Positions 56,719-64,000 of a stretch of 64,000 nt of DNA are shown piece after piece. The stretch is from NCBI RefSeq assembly GCF_036173125.1, contig NZ_CP108054.1, positions 4,898,001-4,962,000 on the forward strand, read 5' to 3'. This DNA comes from Streptomyces sp. NBC_00286. Its GTDB lineage: Bacteria; Actinomycetota; Actinomycetes; Streptomycetales; Streptomycetaceae. Both the position numbers and the translations under genes were made by a program. Every line of letters begins with the position of its first letter. Position 1 is the stretch's first letter. The notes beneath the pieces were generated by a model. It had not been told where the DNA came from. It was given only the letters and a program-made list of their open reading frames with translations, and searched no databases.

Positions 56719-59262
56719 CTATTCACGGCCCGCGAGTGCTTCGGCGGGAGCCGTGCGCAGGGCCCGCCGGGTGGGCAGCTCGATGGTGACGAAGGCGAGG
56801 CTGATGATCGTGAGCGCCGTGGCGGGCAGCAGCCAGACCGGGCCCGCGGGCCAGGGGCGGTGCAGGAAGCCGATGCCCAGGAGGGTGAGCGGGATCGCGG
56901 CCAGGGCCAGGCCCGCGGTGAGGGCGGCGGCGCCGATCACGGCGGCTTCGCGGCGCATCATGACGCGGATCTGCCGCGGGGTGGTGCCGTTCAGGCGGAG
57001 GGTGGCGATCTCGGCGCGGCGCTGGACGGTGGTGGCGACGAGCTTGTTGGCGATGCTGAGGAGGAGGTAGCCGAGGAGGACGACGATGGTGGCGAGGTTG
57101 ACCCACACCTCGGGCGGGGCGTCGCTCAGACCGCCGCCGGTTCCGGTGTCGGTGGGCTCGAGCGTCAGGCCCGGCCGGGACCCGGCAAGCGCCGTGAGCT
57201 CACGCTGCGCCGAATCCGTACCGTCCGTGCGGACGAGGATGCTCTCGTCGAGGCCCGTCGTGGTGTGGCCCGCGGCGAGGTCCCGGGAGAGCGCGACCGG
57301 GCCGAAGCCGAGGCCGCGGTCGTAGATGGCGACGACCTGGGCCTTCACGCGGGTGCCGTCGCCGAGGATCAGGCCGACCCGCTTGCCCAGTCCGGCGCCA
57401 CGGGAACGGGCGACGTCGCTGCTGACCGCGACGGTGTCGCCGCTGAGCCCGGCCAGGCTGCCGAACCGTACGTCCAGGTCCAGGACACTCCACGCGTCCG
57501 GAGTGAGGATCATCCCGGAGGAGGCCTCCACCTCGTCCTCGCCGAGAAGCTTGTAGGGCCAGACCACGGTCGTACTGCCGACGGGCGCCGCCGCCCGTAC
57601 GCCGGAGGTCTCCCGTACCGCGTCGAGCGTGCCCTCGGGCAGTGCGCCGAGGGCCGGTGCGGTCAGTCGCTGCTGGGCGAGGGTGCCCGTGCGGACGTCG
57701 TCCGAGGTGGCCGTCATCACGGTCGTCTGGGCGAGGGTGTACGTCAGGACGAACACGACCGCCATCGCGAGGGTGCTGACGATGCCCGCGATGCGCAGGG
57801 CGTAACCGCGGACGTTGGCCACGGCCAGCCAGGTCGGCGCGTCGATACCCGGCCGCAGGCGCCGCGCAAGAGTGTCGCCGACGCGCTTGACTAGGGCGGG
57901 GCCTACCAGCGCGAGGCCGATCGCGCCGATGACGCCGGCGATGGAGGTCGCGGCCGCGCCGAGCACGGTCCGCGACAGCAGTGGTACGACCGACAGGGTC
58001 GTCGCGGCGAGGATGAGCAGCAGTCCGCCACGGGTCCGGATGCGGGACGGCTCACGGGGTTCGCTGCGCGACTCGGCGACCGCCTCCGTGGCCGGCAGCC
58101 GCGACGTACGCCAGGCGGCGCCCCGCGCGGACAGCTGGACGGCGGCGGCCAGCAGGAGTGCGGTGGCGAGCGCGGGCAGCGGGCTGAAGGTCAGGGGCAG
58201 GGCGTCGGGGAGCACGCCGCGTTCGACGAGCTGTTGCCGGAACTGTCCGGCCAGCAGATAGCCGAGGGCGGCCCCCGGCACGAGCGCCACGGCCGCGATC
58301 ACCGTGGCCTGGGACGCGGCGAGCCGGCGGATCTGTTTCGGAGTGGCGCCGACGGCCCGCATGAGGGCCAGTTCGCGGCGCTGTCCGGCGATCGCGACGC
58401 CCAGCGCGCCGGCCATGACGAATCCGGTGATCAGCACGACGATCCCGGCGAGCGAGCCGGCGAGCAGGATGAGGAGGGTGCGCGAGGCCACGGCGTCGGG
58501 CGCGGCGAGGTCGCCCCGGTCTTCGCCGGTGGCCACCACGAGCTCGGTGTCGCGCAGTTGGTCGCGGACGGCCGTGGCGACGGAGTCCGCGGCGCCGGTC
58601 TCGGTACGCAGCCCGATCAGGTCTACGGTCCCGGCGCGGGCTCCGCTGTCGCGCCCGGCCAGCCGCTCGGCCGTCGCGTCGGCGAAGAAGACACCGGCTC
58701 CGGGCGCGTCGACGACTCCGGAGACGCGGTACTCGGTGGCGTCCCGCCCGGCCGCGACGACCTCGACCCGGTCGCCCGCCCGCACCCCCGCGGCGGCGGC
58801 CATGTCACGGTCCACGGCGACCTCACCGGAACCGTCCGGCTTCCGGCCGTCGACCGGCGCATCCCGAAGCATCCCGATGGAGGACCAGCCGTGCCCGGCC
58901 GTCTTCGGATCCTCACCCGGTACGACCCCACCGTCCCCGTCGACGAGCGCCGCGGGGAAGCTGACGTCGCGGATCACGTCCGTAACCCCGGGCAACTCGC
59001 CCAGCCGGTCAGCTACTTGGGCCGGAACCGTCCCCCGCTCCGGCAACGCGATCGGCAGATCCCCGCCCGGCCGGAAGGTCTGATCCGCCGACACCACGAC
59101 GTCCGCCCCGGCGAGCCGCCCGGCCGGCAACTGCGACCGCAGACCGGACTCGGCCAGCACTCCGGTCCCGGTAACGAGCACCGCACCGCCGAGCACCGCA
59201 CACGCCACCGCCACCAACGCGGCGACTCGATGCCGGGCCATCCGCACCGCGAAGTACCACAT
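56719..59262 (-). CDS. FtsX/MacB-like ABC transporter permease (two-domain)
   Basis: An 847-residue permease. It begins MWYFAVRMARHRVAALVAVA, with a first span and a large extracellular domain (about 50-250), then FtsX halves with RRELALMRAVGATPKQIRRL (about 295-315) and, near the C-terminus, RRAEIATLRLNGTTPRQIRV. ATG 59262 lies five bases after the stop of a micro-ORF that resembles its own first codons. It pairs with the ATPase at 59638-60411. Export of a lipid, antibiotic or peptide is typical for such systems that adjoin a two-component system, as here. Confidence 0.88.
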   Translation of the reverse strand: MWYFAVRMARHRVAALVAVACAVLGGAVLVTGTGVLAESGLRSQLPAGRLAGADVVVSADQTFRPGGDLPIALPERGTVPAQVADRLGELPGVTDVIRDVSFPAALVDGDGGVVPGEDPKTAGHGWSSIGMLRDAPVDGRKPDGSGEVAVDRDMAAAAGVRAGDRVEVVAAGRDATEYRVSGVVDAPGAGVFFADATAERLAGRDSGARAGTVDLIGLRTETGAADSVATAVRDQLRDTELVVATGEDRGDLAAPDAVASRTLLILLAGSLAGIVVLITGFVMAGALGVAIAGQRRELALMRAVGATPKQIRRLAASQATVIAAVALVPGAALGYLLAGQFRQQLVERGVLPDALPLTFSPLPALATALLLAAAVQLSARGAAWRTSRLPATEAVAESRSEPREPSRIRTRGGLLLILAATTLSVVPLLSRTVLGAAATSIAGVIGAIGLALVGPALVKRVGDTLARRLRPGIDAPTWLAVANVRGYALRIAGIVSTLAMAVVFVLTYTLAQTTVMTATSDDVRTGTLAQQRLTAPALGALPEGTLDAVRETSGVRAAAPVGSTTVVWPYKLLGEDEVEASSGMILTPDAWSVLDLDVRFGSLAGLSGDTVAVSSDVARSRGAGLGKRVGLILGDGTRVKAQVVAIYDRGLGFGPVALSRDLAAGHTTTGLDESILVRTDGTDSAQRELTALAGSRPGLTLEPTDTGTGGGLSDAPPEVWVNLATIVVLLGYLLLSIANKLVATTVQRRAEIATLRLNGTTPRQIRVMMRREAAVIGAAALTAGLALAAIPLTLLGIGFLHRPWPAGPVWLLPATALTIISLAFVTIELPTRRALRTAPAEALAGRE

Positions 59263-59267
59263 GCCCC

Positions 59268-59435
59268 TCAGCCCTCCAGCATGCCGAGCCGACCGGCCGA
59301 CACAAACGACCCCGGGCCGACCCCGGTCACCACCCCAGCCCCGACGACCAACCCCGCCCCGCCCAGCACCGGCCACGCCGCCGCCGGCGCCCCGGCGATC
59401 CCGTGCGGAGCCCTGCGCACCGCGAAGTACCACAT
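59268..59435 (-). CDS. Micro-ORF resembling the FtsX N-terminus (copy nearest the permease)
   Basis: A 55-residue frame starting MWYFAVRRAPHGIAGAPAAA, then WPVLGGAGLVVGAGV and ending VSAGRLGMLEG. The true permease starts MWYFAVRMARHRVAALVAVA and continues CAVLGGAVLVTGTGV with PAGRLAG, so this looks like a diverged partial copy of its first 55 codons closed by a stop. The start follows the previous stop by a few bases with GAGGGCTGAGGG upstream. It may be a single-span peptide, a translation relay, or a relic. Confidence 0.55.
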   Translation of the reverse strand: MWYFAVRRAPHGIAGAPAAAWPVLGGAGLVVGAGVVTGVGPGSFVSAGRLGMLEG

Positions 59436-59440
59436 GGCCC

Positions 59441-59632
59441 TCAGCCCTCTCCCCTCGTGCCAAGCCGACCGGCCGACACATACGGCCCCAACCCGGCCCC
59501 GGCCACCACCCCGGCATCGGGGCTCAACCCCGCCCCACCCAGCACCGCCCACGCCGCCGCCGGCAACCCGGCGATCCGTTGCGGAGCCCTGCGCGCCGCG
59601 TCCGGAGCCCTACGCACCGCGAGCTGCAGCAT
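59441..59632 (-). CDS. Second micro-ORF resembling the FtsX N-terminus
   Basis: A 63-residue frame: MLQLAVRRAPDAARRAPQRI, AGLPAAAWAVLGGAGLSPDA and a VSAGRLGTRGEG end, parallel to the next micro-ORF and the permease start. It begins five bases after the ATPase stop, with GAGGAAC upstream, and is followed by the second micro-ORF. Product unknown; may be a degenerate duplicate. Confidence 0.5.
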   Translation of the reverse strand: MLQLAVRRAPDAARRAPQRIAGLPAAAWAVLGGAGLSPDAGVVAGAGLGPYVSAGRLGTRGEG

Positions 59633-59637
59633 GTTCC

Positions 59638-60411
59638 TCAGCCCTCTCCCAATGCGACGAGACGGGCGGCCAGCTCGCCGGCGGTGGGCGTGTGCAGCGT
59701 GTCCACGACCCGCCCGTCGGCCATCACCACGGCCTGGTGCGCCTGGGCGGCCGCGGCAGGGTCGTGGGTGACCATGACCACCGTCTGGCGCAGCTCGTCG
59801 ACGAGGTCACGCAGCAGATGCAGGACCTCGTGGGCGCTGCGCAGATCCAGCGCCCCGGTCGGCTCGTCGGCGAACACGACGGCGGGCTTGGCCGCCAACG
59901 CCCGTACGATCGCGACCCGTTGCTGCTGCCCGCCGGACAGTTCGGCGGGCCGGTGCGTCAGCCGGTCGGCAAGACCGACGCGTTGGATCAGCGTCCGCAG
60001 CCACTCGTGGTCCGGGGCCCGGCCCGCGAGACGCAGCGGCAGCGTGATGTTGTCGGCGACGCTGAGCGAGGGCACCAGGTTGTACGACTGGAAGACGAAG
60101 CCGATGCGCTCACGGCGCAGTTCGGTCCGGCGGGTCTCGTTCAGGCCGGCGATCTCGTAACCGTCGATACGGACACTGCCGACGGTCGGGGCGTCCAGAC
60201 CCGCCGCGCAGTGCATCAGCGTGCTCTTGCCGGACCCGGACGGGCCCATCACGGCGAGAAAGGTGCCGCGTTCGACGGTCAGCGACACGTCGTCGAGGGC
60301 CCGTACGCCCCCTGGATACGTCTTGCCGAGGTGCGCGAGCGCGATGGCGGGAGTGTGCTCCGAGGCCGGGGCCGCCGAAGTGGCCTCACCTCCCTTGACG
60401 AGTTTGCTCAT
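59638..60411 (-). CDS. MacB/LolD-like ABC transporter ATPase
   Basis: A 257-residue ATPase with a 28-residue lead, then LAHLGKTYPGGVRALDDVSL, Walker A GPSGSGKSTLMHCAAG (about 59-74), FVFQSYNLVPSLSVADNITL, LSGGQQQRVAIVRAL, VVFADEPTGALDLRSAHEVL and MVTHDPAAAAQA. It is the nucleotide-binding partner of the FtsX-type permease downstream. Its ATG overlaps the stop of the small membrane gene (ATGA). Confidence 0.92.
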   Translation of the reverse strand: MSKLVKGGEATSAAPASEHTPAIALAHLGKTYPGGVRALDDVSLTVERGTFLAVMGPSGSGKSTLMHCAAGLDAPTVGSVRIDGYEIAGLNETRRTELRRERIGFVFQSYNLVPSLSVADNITLPLRLAGRAPDHEWLRTLIQRVGLADRLTHRPAELSGGQQQRVAIVRALAAKPAVVFADEPTGALDLRSAHEVLHLLRDLVDELRQTVVMVTHDPAAAAQAHQAVVMADGRVVDTLHTPTAGELAARLVALGEG

Positions 60412-60758
60412 CGACGACCCCGCAGGCGCTGAACGACCAGCGCGATCAGGCAGAGGGCGGTGACGGAACCGCAGGCGAGGTGGGCCGGGGTGCCGAGGGC
60501 GGCGTAAGTGACCACCATGTTGCCGATCGCGCTGATCACCAGCAGCACCCAGAGAAGGACGCGTGCGATTCCGCTCCCGGTGACGACGGTGAGCGGCTCG
60601 GCGGCGGGGTGCGCCTCGACGGCGGGGCGCGGCTGGGAGGCGGGGACCGGCCCGCCGATGGTCTCGGCGTTGTGGTCGACGGACGGGCTCGCGGACGTGT
60701 TGCCGGACTGGTTGGCGTACGTCCCGGAGGCGGTGGTGAGGCGGTAGGGGTCGGTCAT
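60408..60758 (-). CDS. Small two-span membrane protein
   Basis: A 116-residue protein: a disordered 60-residue N-terminus rich in Ser, Ala and Pro, then two spans (GIARVLLWVLLVISAIGNMV and AHLACGSVTALCLIALVV) and a basic end. Small proteins of this kind often open MacB-type operons next to a NarL-type two-component system in streptomycetes. It leads the ABC operon. Function unknown. Confidence 0.75.
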   Translation of the reverse strand: MTDPYRLTTASGTYANQSGNTSASPSVDHNAETIGGPVPASQPRPAVEAHPAAEPLTVVTGSGIARVLLWVLLVISAIGNMVVTYAALGTPAHLACGSVTALCLIALVVQRLRGRR

Positions 60759-60962
60759 TTTCGGGCTCCTGTTCCTGGTCGCCGCGGAGGTCTGCGGCCG
60801 GTTGCGTTGTCGTCACCGACGCTATGAATCGCGACCCCTCACGGCCGAGCCCGCCTGCCGCCCGGTTCGAGGTACAGCCTGCTGTACTTTCCGCGACTTC
60901 CCTCGCCTCGAGCTGACGGCCGACTGATCGGCCGCCTATGGTCGTTGCCCTAGGAGGAGCCC

Positions 60963-62237
60963 ATGCCGAGCCAGCAGTACGTATCTGACGGCACCCCAAA
61001 GGCCCGTATCCGGGACATCGTTGTCCGGTCGGCCGGCGCCGCCCTCATGGCGCTCGAAAAGCTCGCCGGCGGATTCGGCACCGCCGTCCTGGCGCTGGCC
61101 GTCCTCCTCCTGGTGACCGTCAGCGCCGTGGCCTCCCTGGTCGGGGTGGGGCTGCTGATGGCGCCCGCCGCCCTGCGCGCCCTGCACGCCGTCGCCGACC
61201 GCGAACGTGACCGGCTCACCCGTTGGGGCCCGGAGCTGATCAGCCCGGGAACCGCACCGACCGAGCTGCGCCCGGCCCTTGCCGACCCCGGCACCCGGCG
61301 GGAGCTGGGCTGGCTGGCCACGCACGCGACACTGGGGCTGCTCCTTGGCCTGATCGGCGTGCTGTTGCCGCTCGTCGCGATCCGCGACACCGCGTTCCCG
61401 CTGCTGTGGCCGTTCGCGCCTGAGGACGCCAACAGCACGTCCATCGGTTTGGGCAACGCGCAGACCTTGGGGGAGGCCCTCGCCGTGACCCCGCTGGGCC
61501 TGGCCTGGATCGCCATCATGGTGGGGCTCGGGCCAGGCATGGCACAGCTGCAGGCGCTGCCGGGGCGCCGGTTGCTGTCGGCAGGACCCGACGCCGACCT
61601 GTCGCTACGGGTCGCCGAGCTGACCGCCACCCGGGCCGCCGCCCTCGACGCCCACGCCACCGAACTGCGCCGTATCGAGCGCTCGTTGCACGACGGCACC
61701 CAGAACCGGCTCGTCAACGTCACCGTCCTGCTCGGCGCCGCCCGCCGTATGGTGGCCCGCGACCCTGCCGGCGCCGACGAAATCCTCGAACGCGCGCAGA
61801 GCGCCGCCGAGGGCGCGCTGGCCGAACTGCGCTCGGTGTCCCGGAGCATCCTGCCGCCGGTCCTGGACGACCGCGGACTCGAAGGCGCGCTGAACGGTCT
61901 TGCCGCGGACTGCCCGGTGCCCTGCCGCGTCGACGTCGACACACCCGCGAGATGCGCGGTCTCCGTCGAGGCGACCGCCTACTTCATCGTGGCCGAAGCC
62001 CTCACCAACATCGCCAAACACAGCCACGCCCAGCACGCCACCGTCACCGTCCACAGCCACGACGGCCGACTGAACCTGCGCATCAGGGACGACGGCCGGG
62101 GCGGCGCGGACGAAACCGGCGGCTCCGGCCTGACCGGCATGCGCCGCCGCATCGCCGCCCACGACGGCACCCTCACCCTCACCAGCCCGCCCGGCGGGCC
62201 CACAACCCTCGAGGTGGACCTCCCATGCGGATCGTGA
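60963..62237 (+). CDS. NarL-type sensor histidine kinase
   Basis: A 424-residue kinase. Four hydrophobic segments in the first 200 residues (for example TAVLALAVLLLVTVSAVASL and ATLGLLLGLIGVLLPLVAI) form the sensor. A HisKA_3 dimerisation helix carries the phosphorylated His243 in RRIERSLHDGTQNRLVN, and the HATPase domain has EALTNIAKHSHAQHATV, RDDGRGG and GSGLTGMRRRIAAHDG. AGGAGGA precedes ATG 60963. The response-regulator gene overlaps by 13 bases. It diverges from the ABC operon and probably controls it. Confidence 0.92.
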   Translation: MPSQQYVSDGTPKARIRDIVVRSAGAALMALEKLAGGFGTAVLALAVLLLVTVSAVASLVGVGLLMAPAALRALHAVADRERDRLTRWGPELISPGTAPTELRPALADPGTRRELGWLATHATLGLLLGLIGVLLPLVAIRDTAFPLLWPFAPEDANSTSIGLGNAQTLGEALAVTPLGLAWIAIMVGLGPGMAQLQALPGRRLLSAGPDADLSLRVAELTATRAAALDAHATELRRIERSLHDGTQNRLVNVTVLLGAARRMVARDPAGADEILERAQSAAEGALAELRSVSRSILPPVLDDRGLEGALNGLAADCPVPCRVDVDTPARCAVSVEATAYFIVAEALTNIAKHSHAQHATVTVHSHDGRLNLRIRDDGRGGADETGGSGLTGMRRRIAAHDGTLTLTSPPGGPTTLEVDLPCGS

Positions 62238-62884
62238 TCGCCGAGGACGACCCCCTGCTGCGCGAAGGACTCGCCCTGCTGCTGCGGGCGGAGTCGCTGG
62301 ACGTGGTGGCCACCGCCGGCACGGCCGACGGGATCCTCGACGCCATCGACGAACACAAGCCCGACGTCGCCATCCTCGACGTACGGATGCCCCCGACCCA
62401 CACGGACGAGGGCATCGTCGCGGCCGTCGAGGCCAGATGCCGCCGCCCGGACCTGGCCGTGCTCGTCCTGTCCGCATACGTCGAGCAGAGCTTCGCCCAC
62501 GAACTGCTCACCGGCGGCGTAACCGGCCTTGGTTATCTCCTCAAAGAGCGAGTCGGGCGGGTCGAGGAATTCCTGGACGCCCTGCGGCGGGTGGCGGACG
62601 GAGGCACCGCCATCGACCCCGAGGTCGTCGCCCAGCTCTTCACCCGCAGCCGCCACGACTCCCGCCTGGAACGCCTCAGCCCCCGCGAACGCGACGTACT
62701 GGCCCTCATGGCCGAGGGCCTGGGCAACTCCGCCATTGCCGAACGCCTGGTCGTCACGGACGGCGCCGTCCACAAACACATCCGCAGCATCTTCGCCAAG
62801 CTCGACCTGTCCCCCACCGACCAGGTGGACAGACGCGTCGCCGCGGTCCTCCAGTACCTGGAGGACGTACGCCACCGAGCCTGA
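62225..62884 (+). CDS. NarL/LuxR-type response regulator
   Basis: A 219-residue regulator. The receiver domain has acidic pocket residues in MRIVIAEDDPLLREG and phosphoacceptor Asp52 in VAILDVRMPP, with Lys in GYLLKERVG. The C-terminal LuxR HTH has RLSPRERDVLALMAEGLGNS and GAVHKHIRSIFAKLDL. The ATG at 62225 overlaps the kinase gene. It completes a two-component system facing the FtsX ABC operon. Confidence 0.93.
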   Translation: MRIVIAEDDPLLREGLALLLRAESLDVVATAGTADGILDAIDEHKPDVAILDVRMPPTHTDEGIVAAVEARCRRPDLAVLVLSAYVEQSFAHELLTGGVTGLGYLLKERVGRVEEFLDALRRVADGGTAIDPEVVAQLFTRSRHDSRLERLSPRERDVLALMAEGLGNSAIAERLVVTDGAVHKHIRSIFAKLDLSPTDQVDRRVAAVLQYLEDVRHRA

Positions 62885-62930
62885 GCACCCGTGTCCGGCT
62901 AGGCGGCTTGCCGAAGACCGGTGCGGTACC

Positions 62931-63045
62931 GCGCCCCTTCAGGGGCGCGGGGCTGTATCAATGTGCGGCTCCGCCGCGATGGGGGTCCCCCCGCTCGAGC
63001 GGAGCCGAGAGTGGGGGAGCGACCAGCCACGACGGACCCGCAGCT
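62931..63045. repeat. Abundant Streptomyces intergenic element, composite
   Basis: GCGCCCCTTCAGGGGCGC (62931-62948, 7-bp arms) followed by GGGGCTGTATCAATGTGCGG, CTCCGCCGCG and later GCGACCAGCCACGACGGACC resembles a repeat I recall from many streptomycete genomes. Between the two parts lies another common motif, GGGGGTCCCCCCGCTCGAGC to GTGGGGGAG (62980-63018), with the palindrome CCGCTCGAGCGG (62991-63002). The composite follows the response-regulator gene and may act as a terminator. Confidence 0.6.
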
Positions 63046-63070
63046 TCTCACCGCATCTCCAGCGGAGCGC

Positions 63071-64000
63071 CTAGGCAGGCACAGCAACGCCGTTGAACGT
63101 CGTCTCCGGCGTCTGAGGGCTGGTGAACCGCGCGTTGACGAGATACAGCCGGTCGCCCCAACGAGCGGCCGTGGCCGGCACGTCGAACCGGGGATCGGTG
63201 ATCGTCCGCTTCAACGTGGCCGTGGTGACCTTCGCGTCGAGGTCCCAGACACTGATCAGGTTCTGCCGGTTCTGCACGACGTACAAGGTGCGGCCTATAC
63301 GAACCAGCCCGTCGCCGTTGGCGACGTCGGCCTGCCCCTTCAGCGCGATCTTCTTCGCCTCGCCGGTCTTGATGTGGACGTGGTAGAGCTCTCCCGGCGT
63401 GCTCTTGACGACGATCAGCCCCCGGCCGTCAGGGGTGTCGACGATGCCGTTGGCGTTGTTCACGTCGGGCAACTGCACCCAGTCCCCGCCGAGCGGCAGA
63501 CTGCGCACCTCGCCACCCCGGCCACGGGGTACGCCGTACAGCACGGCCTGACGCGAGTCGGTGAACCAGGCGCGATCGCCGAGCAGAATGACGTCGTTGA
63601 CGAACGGCGCGGCGCTGTCGGTCAGTTGATACGTGGCCTTGAGCTTGCCGCTGCGCGAGTCGACGATGCGCGCGGTGCCCCCGGCGCCTCCGGCGAGATA
63701 GAGCAGCCCGTCATGGTCCAGCTTCAGCCCGATGGACGCCGTACCGGCAGCCCCCTCGAACAGAACACCACCCTTGCCGGTCCGCAGATCGGTGCGATAG
63801 ACGGCACCGTTCGCACGGGACCCCATATAGGCGTACGGCTTTCTCCCGATGGTGATGCCCTCGGGCAACCACCCGTCCGGCAACGGAAACTCGTCCGGCC
63901 ACGCACTCTTGACGACCCCGGCAGCGGCACTGGCCGTACCGGCACCAGCAGCCAGCGTGAGAGCGGCGGCAGCCCCGCCGAGAACGGCACGCCGGGACAC
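63071..64000 (-). CDS. SMP-30/gluconolactonase-like secreted beta-propeller protein (5' end at window edge)
   Basis: At least 309 residues. A Tat-like signal (SRRAVLGGAAAALTLAAGAG) precedes a beta-propeller of the SMP-30/NHL type: GWLPEGITIGRKPYAYMGSR, GLKLDHDGLLYLAGGAGG, APFVNDVILLGDRAWFTDSR, NNANGIVDTPDGRGLIVVKS and NGDGLVRIGRTLYVVQNRQN. The repeated Asn/Asp in PDVNNANGIV and FVNDV are typical metal-site positions. The frame is open at base 64000, so a few N-terminal residues may be missing. Substrate unknown; superoxide-dismutase annotations sometimes attached to this family are not supported here. Confidence 0.82.
   Translation of the reverse strand: MSRRAVLGGAAAALTLAAGAGTASAAAGVVKSAWPDEFPLPDGWLPEGITIGRKPYAYMGSRANGAVYRTDLRTGKGGVLFEGAAGTASIGLKLDHDGLLYLAGGAGGTARIVDSRSGKLKATYQLTDSAAPFVNDVILLGDRAWFTDSRQAVLYGVPRGRGGEVRSLPLGGDWVQLPDVNNANGIVDTPDGRGLIVVKSTPGELYHVHIKTGEAKKIALKGQADVANGDGLVRIGRTLYVVQNRQNLISVWDLDAKVTTATLKRTITDPRFDVPATAARWGDRLYLVNARFTSPQTPETTFNGVAVPA

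Overview
The window is very GC-rich, high-GC codon-biased DNA of a streptomycete-type actinomycete. The clearest pointers are DtxR/DmdR-type iron boxes, a mycothiol-type maleylpyruvate isomerase, DUF574, DUF2690 and DUF3105 proteins, XRE regulators with membrane anchors, an L-glutamate-oxidase-like flavoprotein, and an abundant Streptomyces intergenic repeat near the right end. The layout looks like chromosomal core or sub-core DNA broken by one decayed accessory patch (about 8.4-13.9 kb). No rRNA, tRNA or CRISPR array was seen.

Left part (0-18 kb): a cut-off MoxR AAA ATPase with a TTA codon diverges from a ferric-iron ABC transporter (binding protein, permease, ATPase) that has tandem iron-box sequence in its promoter. 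Next come two small envelope proteins (one with an 18-bp repeat array, one DUF3105), a DUF4232 lipoprotein and a membrane-anchored XRE protein. The decayed patch holds a cytochrome P450 tail, a GNAT acetyltransferase, a truncated peptide-maturase-type ATP-grasp gene abutting a broken IS5-family transposase, an intact GntR/membrane-protein pair with two operators, a frameshifted hypothetical gene, and two toxin-antitoxin remnants. A fused DppB-DppC permease and a family-5 binding protein, again behind an iron box, and a TerB protein follow.

18-30 kb is a complete aromatic-acid catabolic unit matching the salicylyl-CoA/gentisate route (sdgABCD type). A six-gene, tightly overlapping operon runs gentisate dioxygenase, fumarylpyruvate hydrolase, salicylyl-CoA 5-hydroxylase, an NDP-forming CoA ligase, an aryl-AMP ligase and maleylpyruvate isomerase. 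Around it are a PaaX-family regulator, an esterase resembling methyl-salicylate esterases, and an aromatic-acid/H+ symporter. Together they would import or release salicylate, activate it, hydroxylate it, open the ring and yield fumarate plus pyruvate.

30-36 kb groups cell-wall-associated genes: a CPBP protease, an NlpC/P60-like protein with two peptidoglycan-binding repeats, a small secreted peptidoglycan-binding-like protein, and two overlapping XRE-transmembrane proteins (one ending in a peptidoglycan-binding domain, one in DUF2690). PutP with an odd Gly/Tyr tail follows.

37.6-44.5 kb is the least understood system. One operon encodes a radical SAM enzyme with an N-terminal TusA-like domain, a DoxD/DoxX membrane protein, and a PhnCDE-like ABC transporter. 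Its binding protein resembles those annotated as putative selenate binders. Its permease is a PhnE-PhnE fusion joined by a long charged linker made of 108-bp repeats. A class I methyltransferase with a His-rich start diverges from the operon across an inverted repeat. I propose uptake and processing of a sulfur or selenium compound.

44.6-64 kb: amino-acid oxidase, DoxX-like protein, DUF574 methyltransferase with GNAT, a MacB-like ABC system, a PASTA-less Ser/Thr kinase, a GtrA-like protein, PolX, a second MacB-like ABC system whose FtsX gene is preceded by two micro-ORFs that look like partial copies of its own 5' end, a NarL-type two-component system facing that ABC system, and an SMP-30-like secreted protein at the edge.
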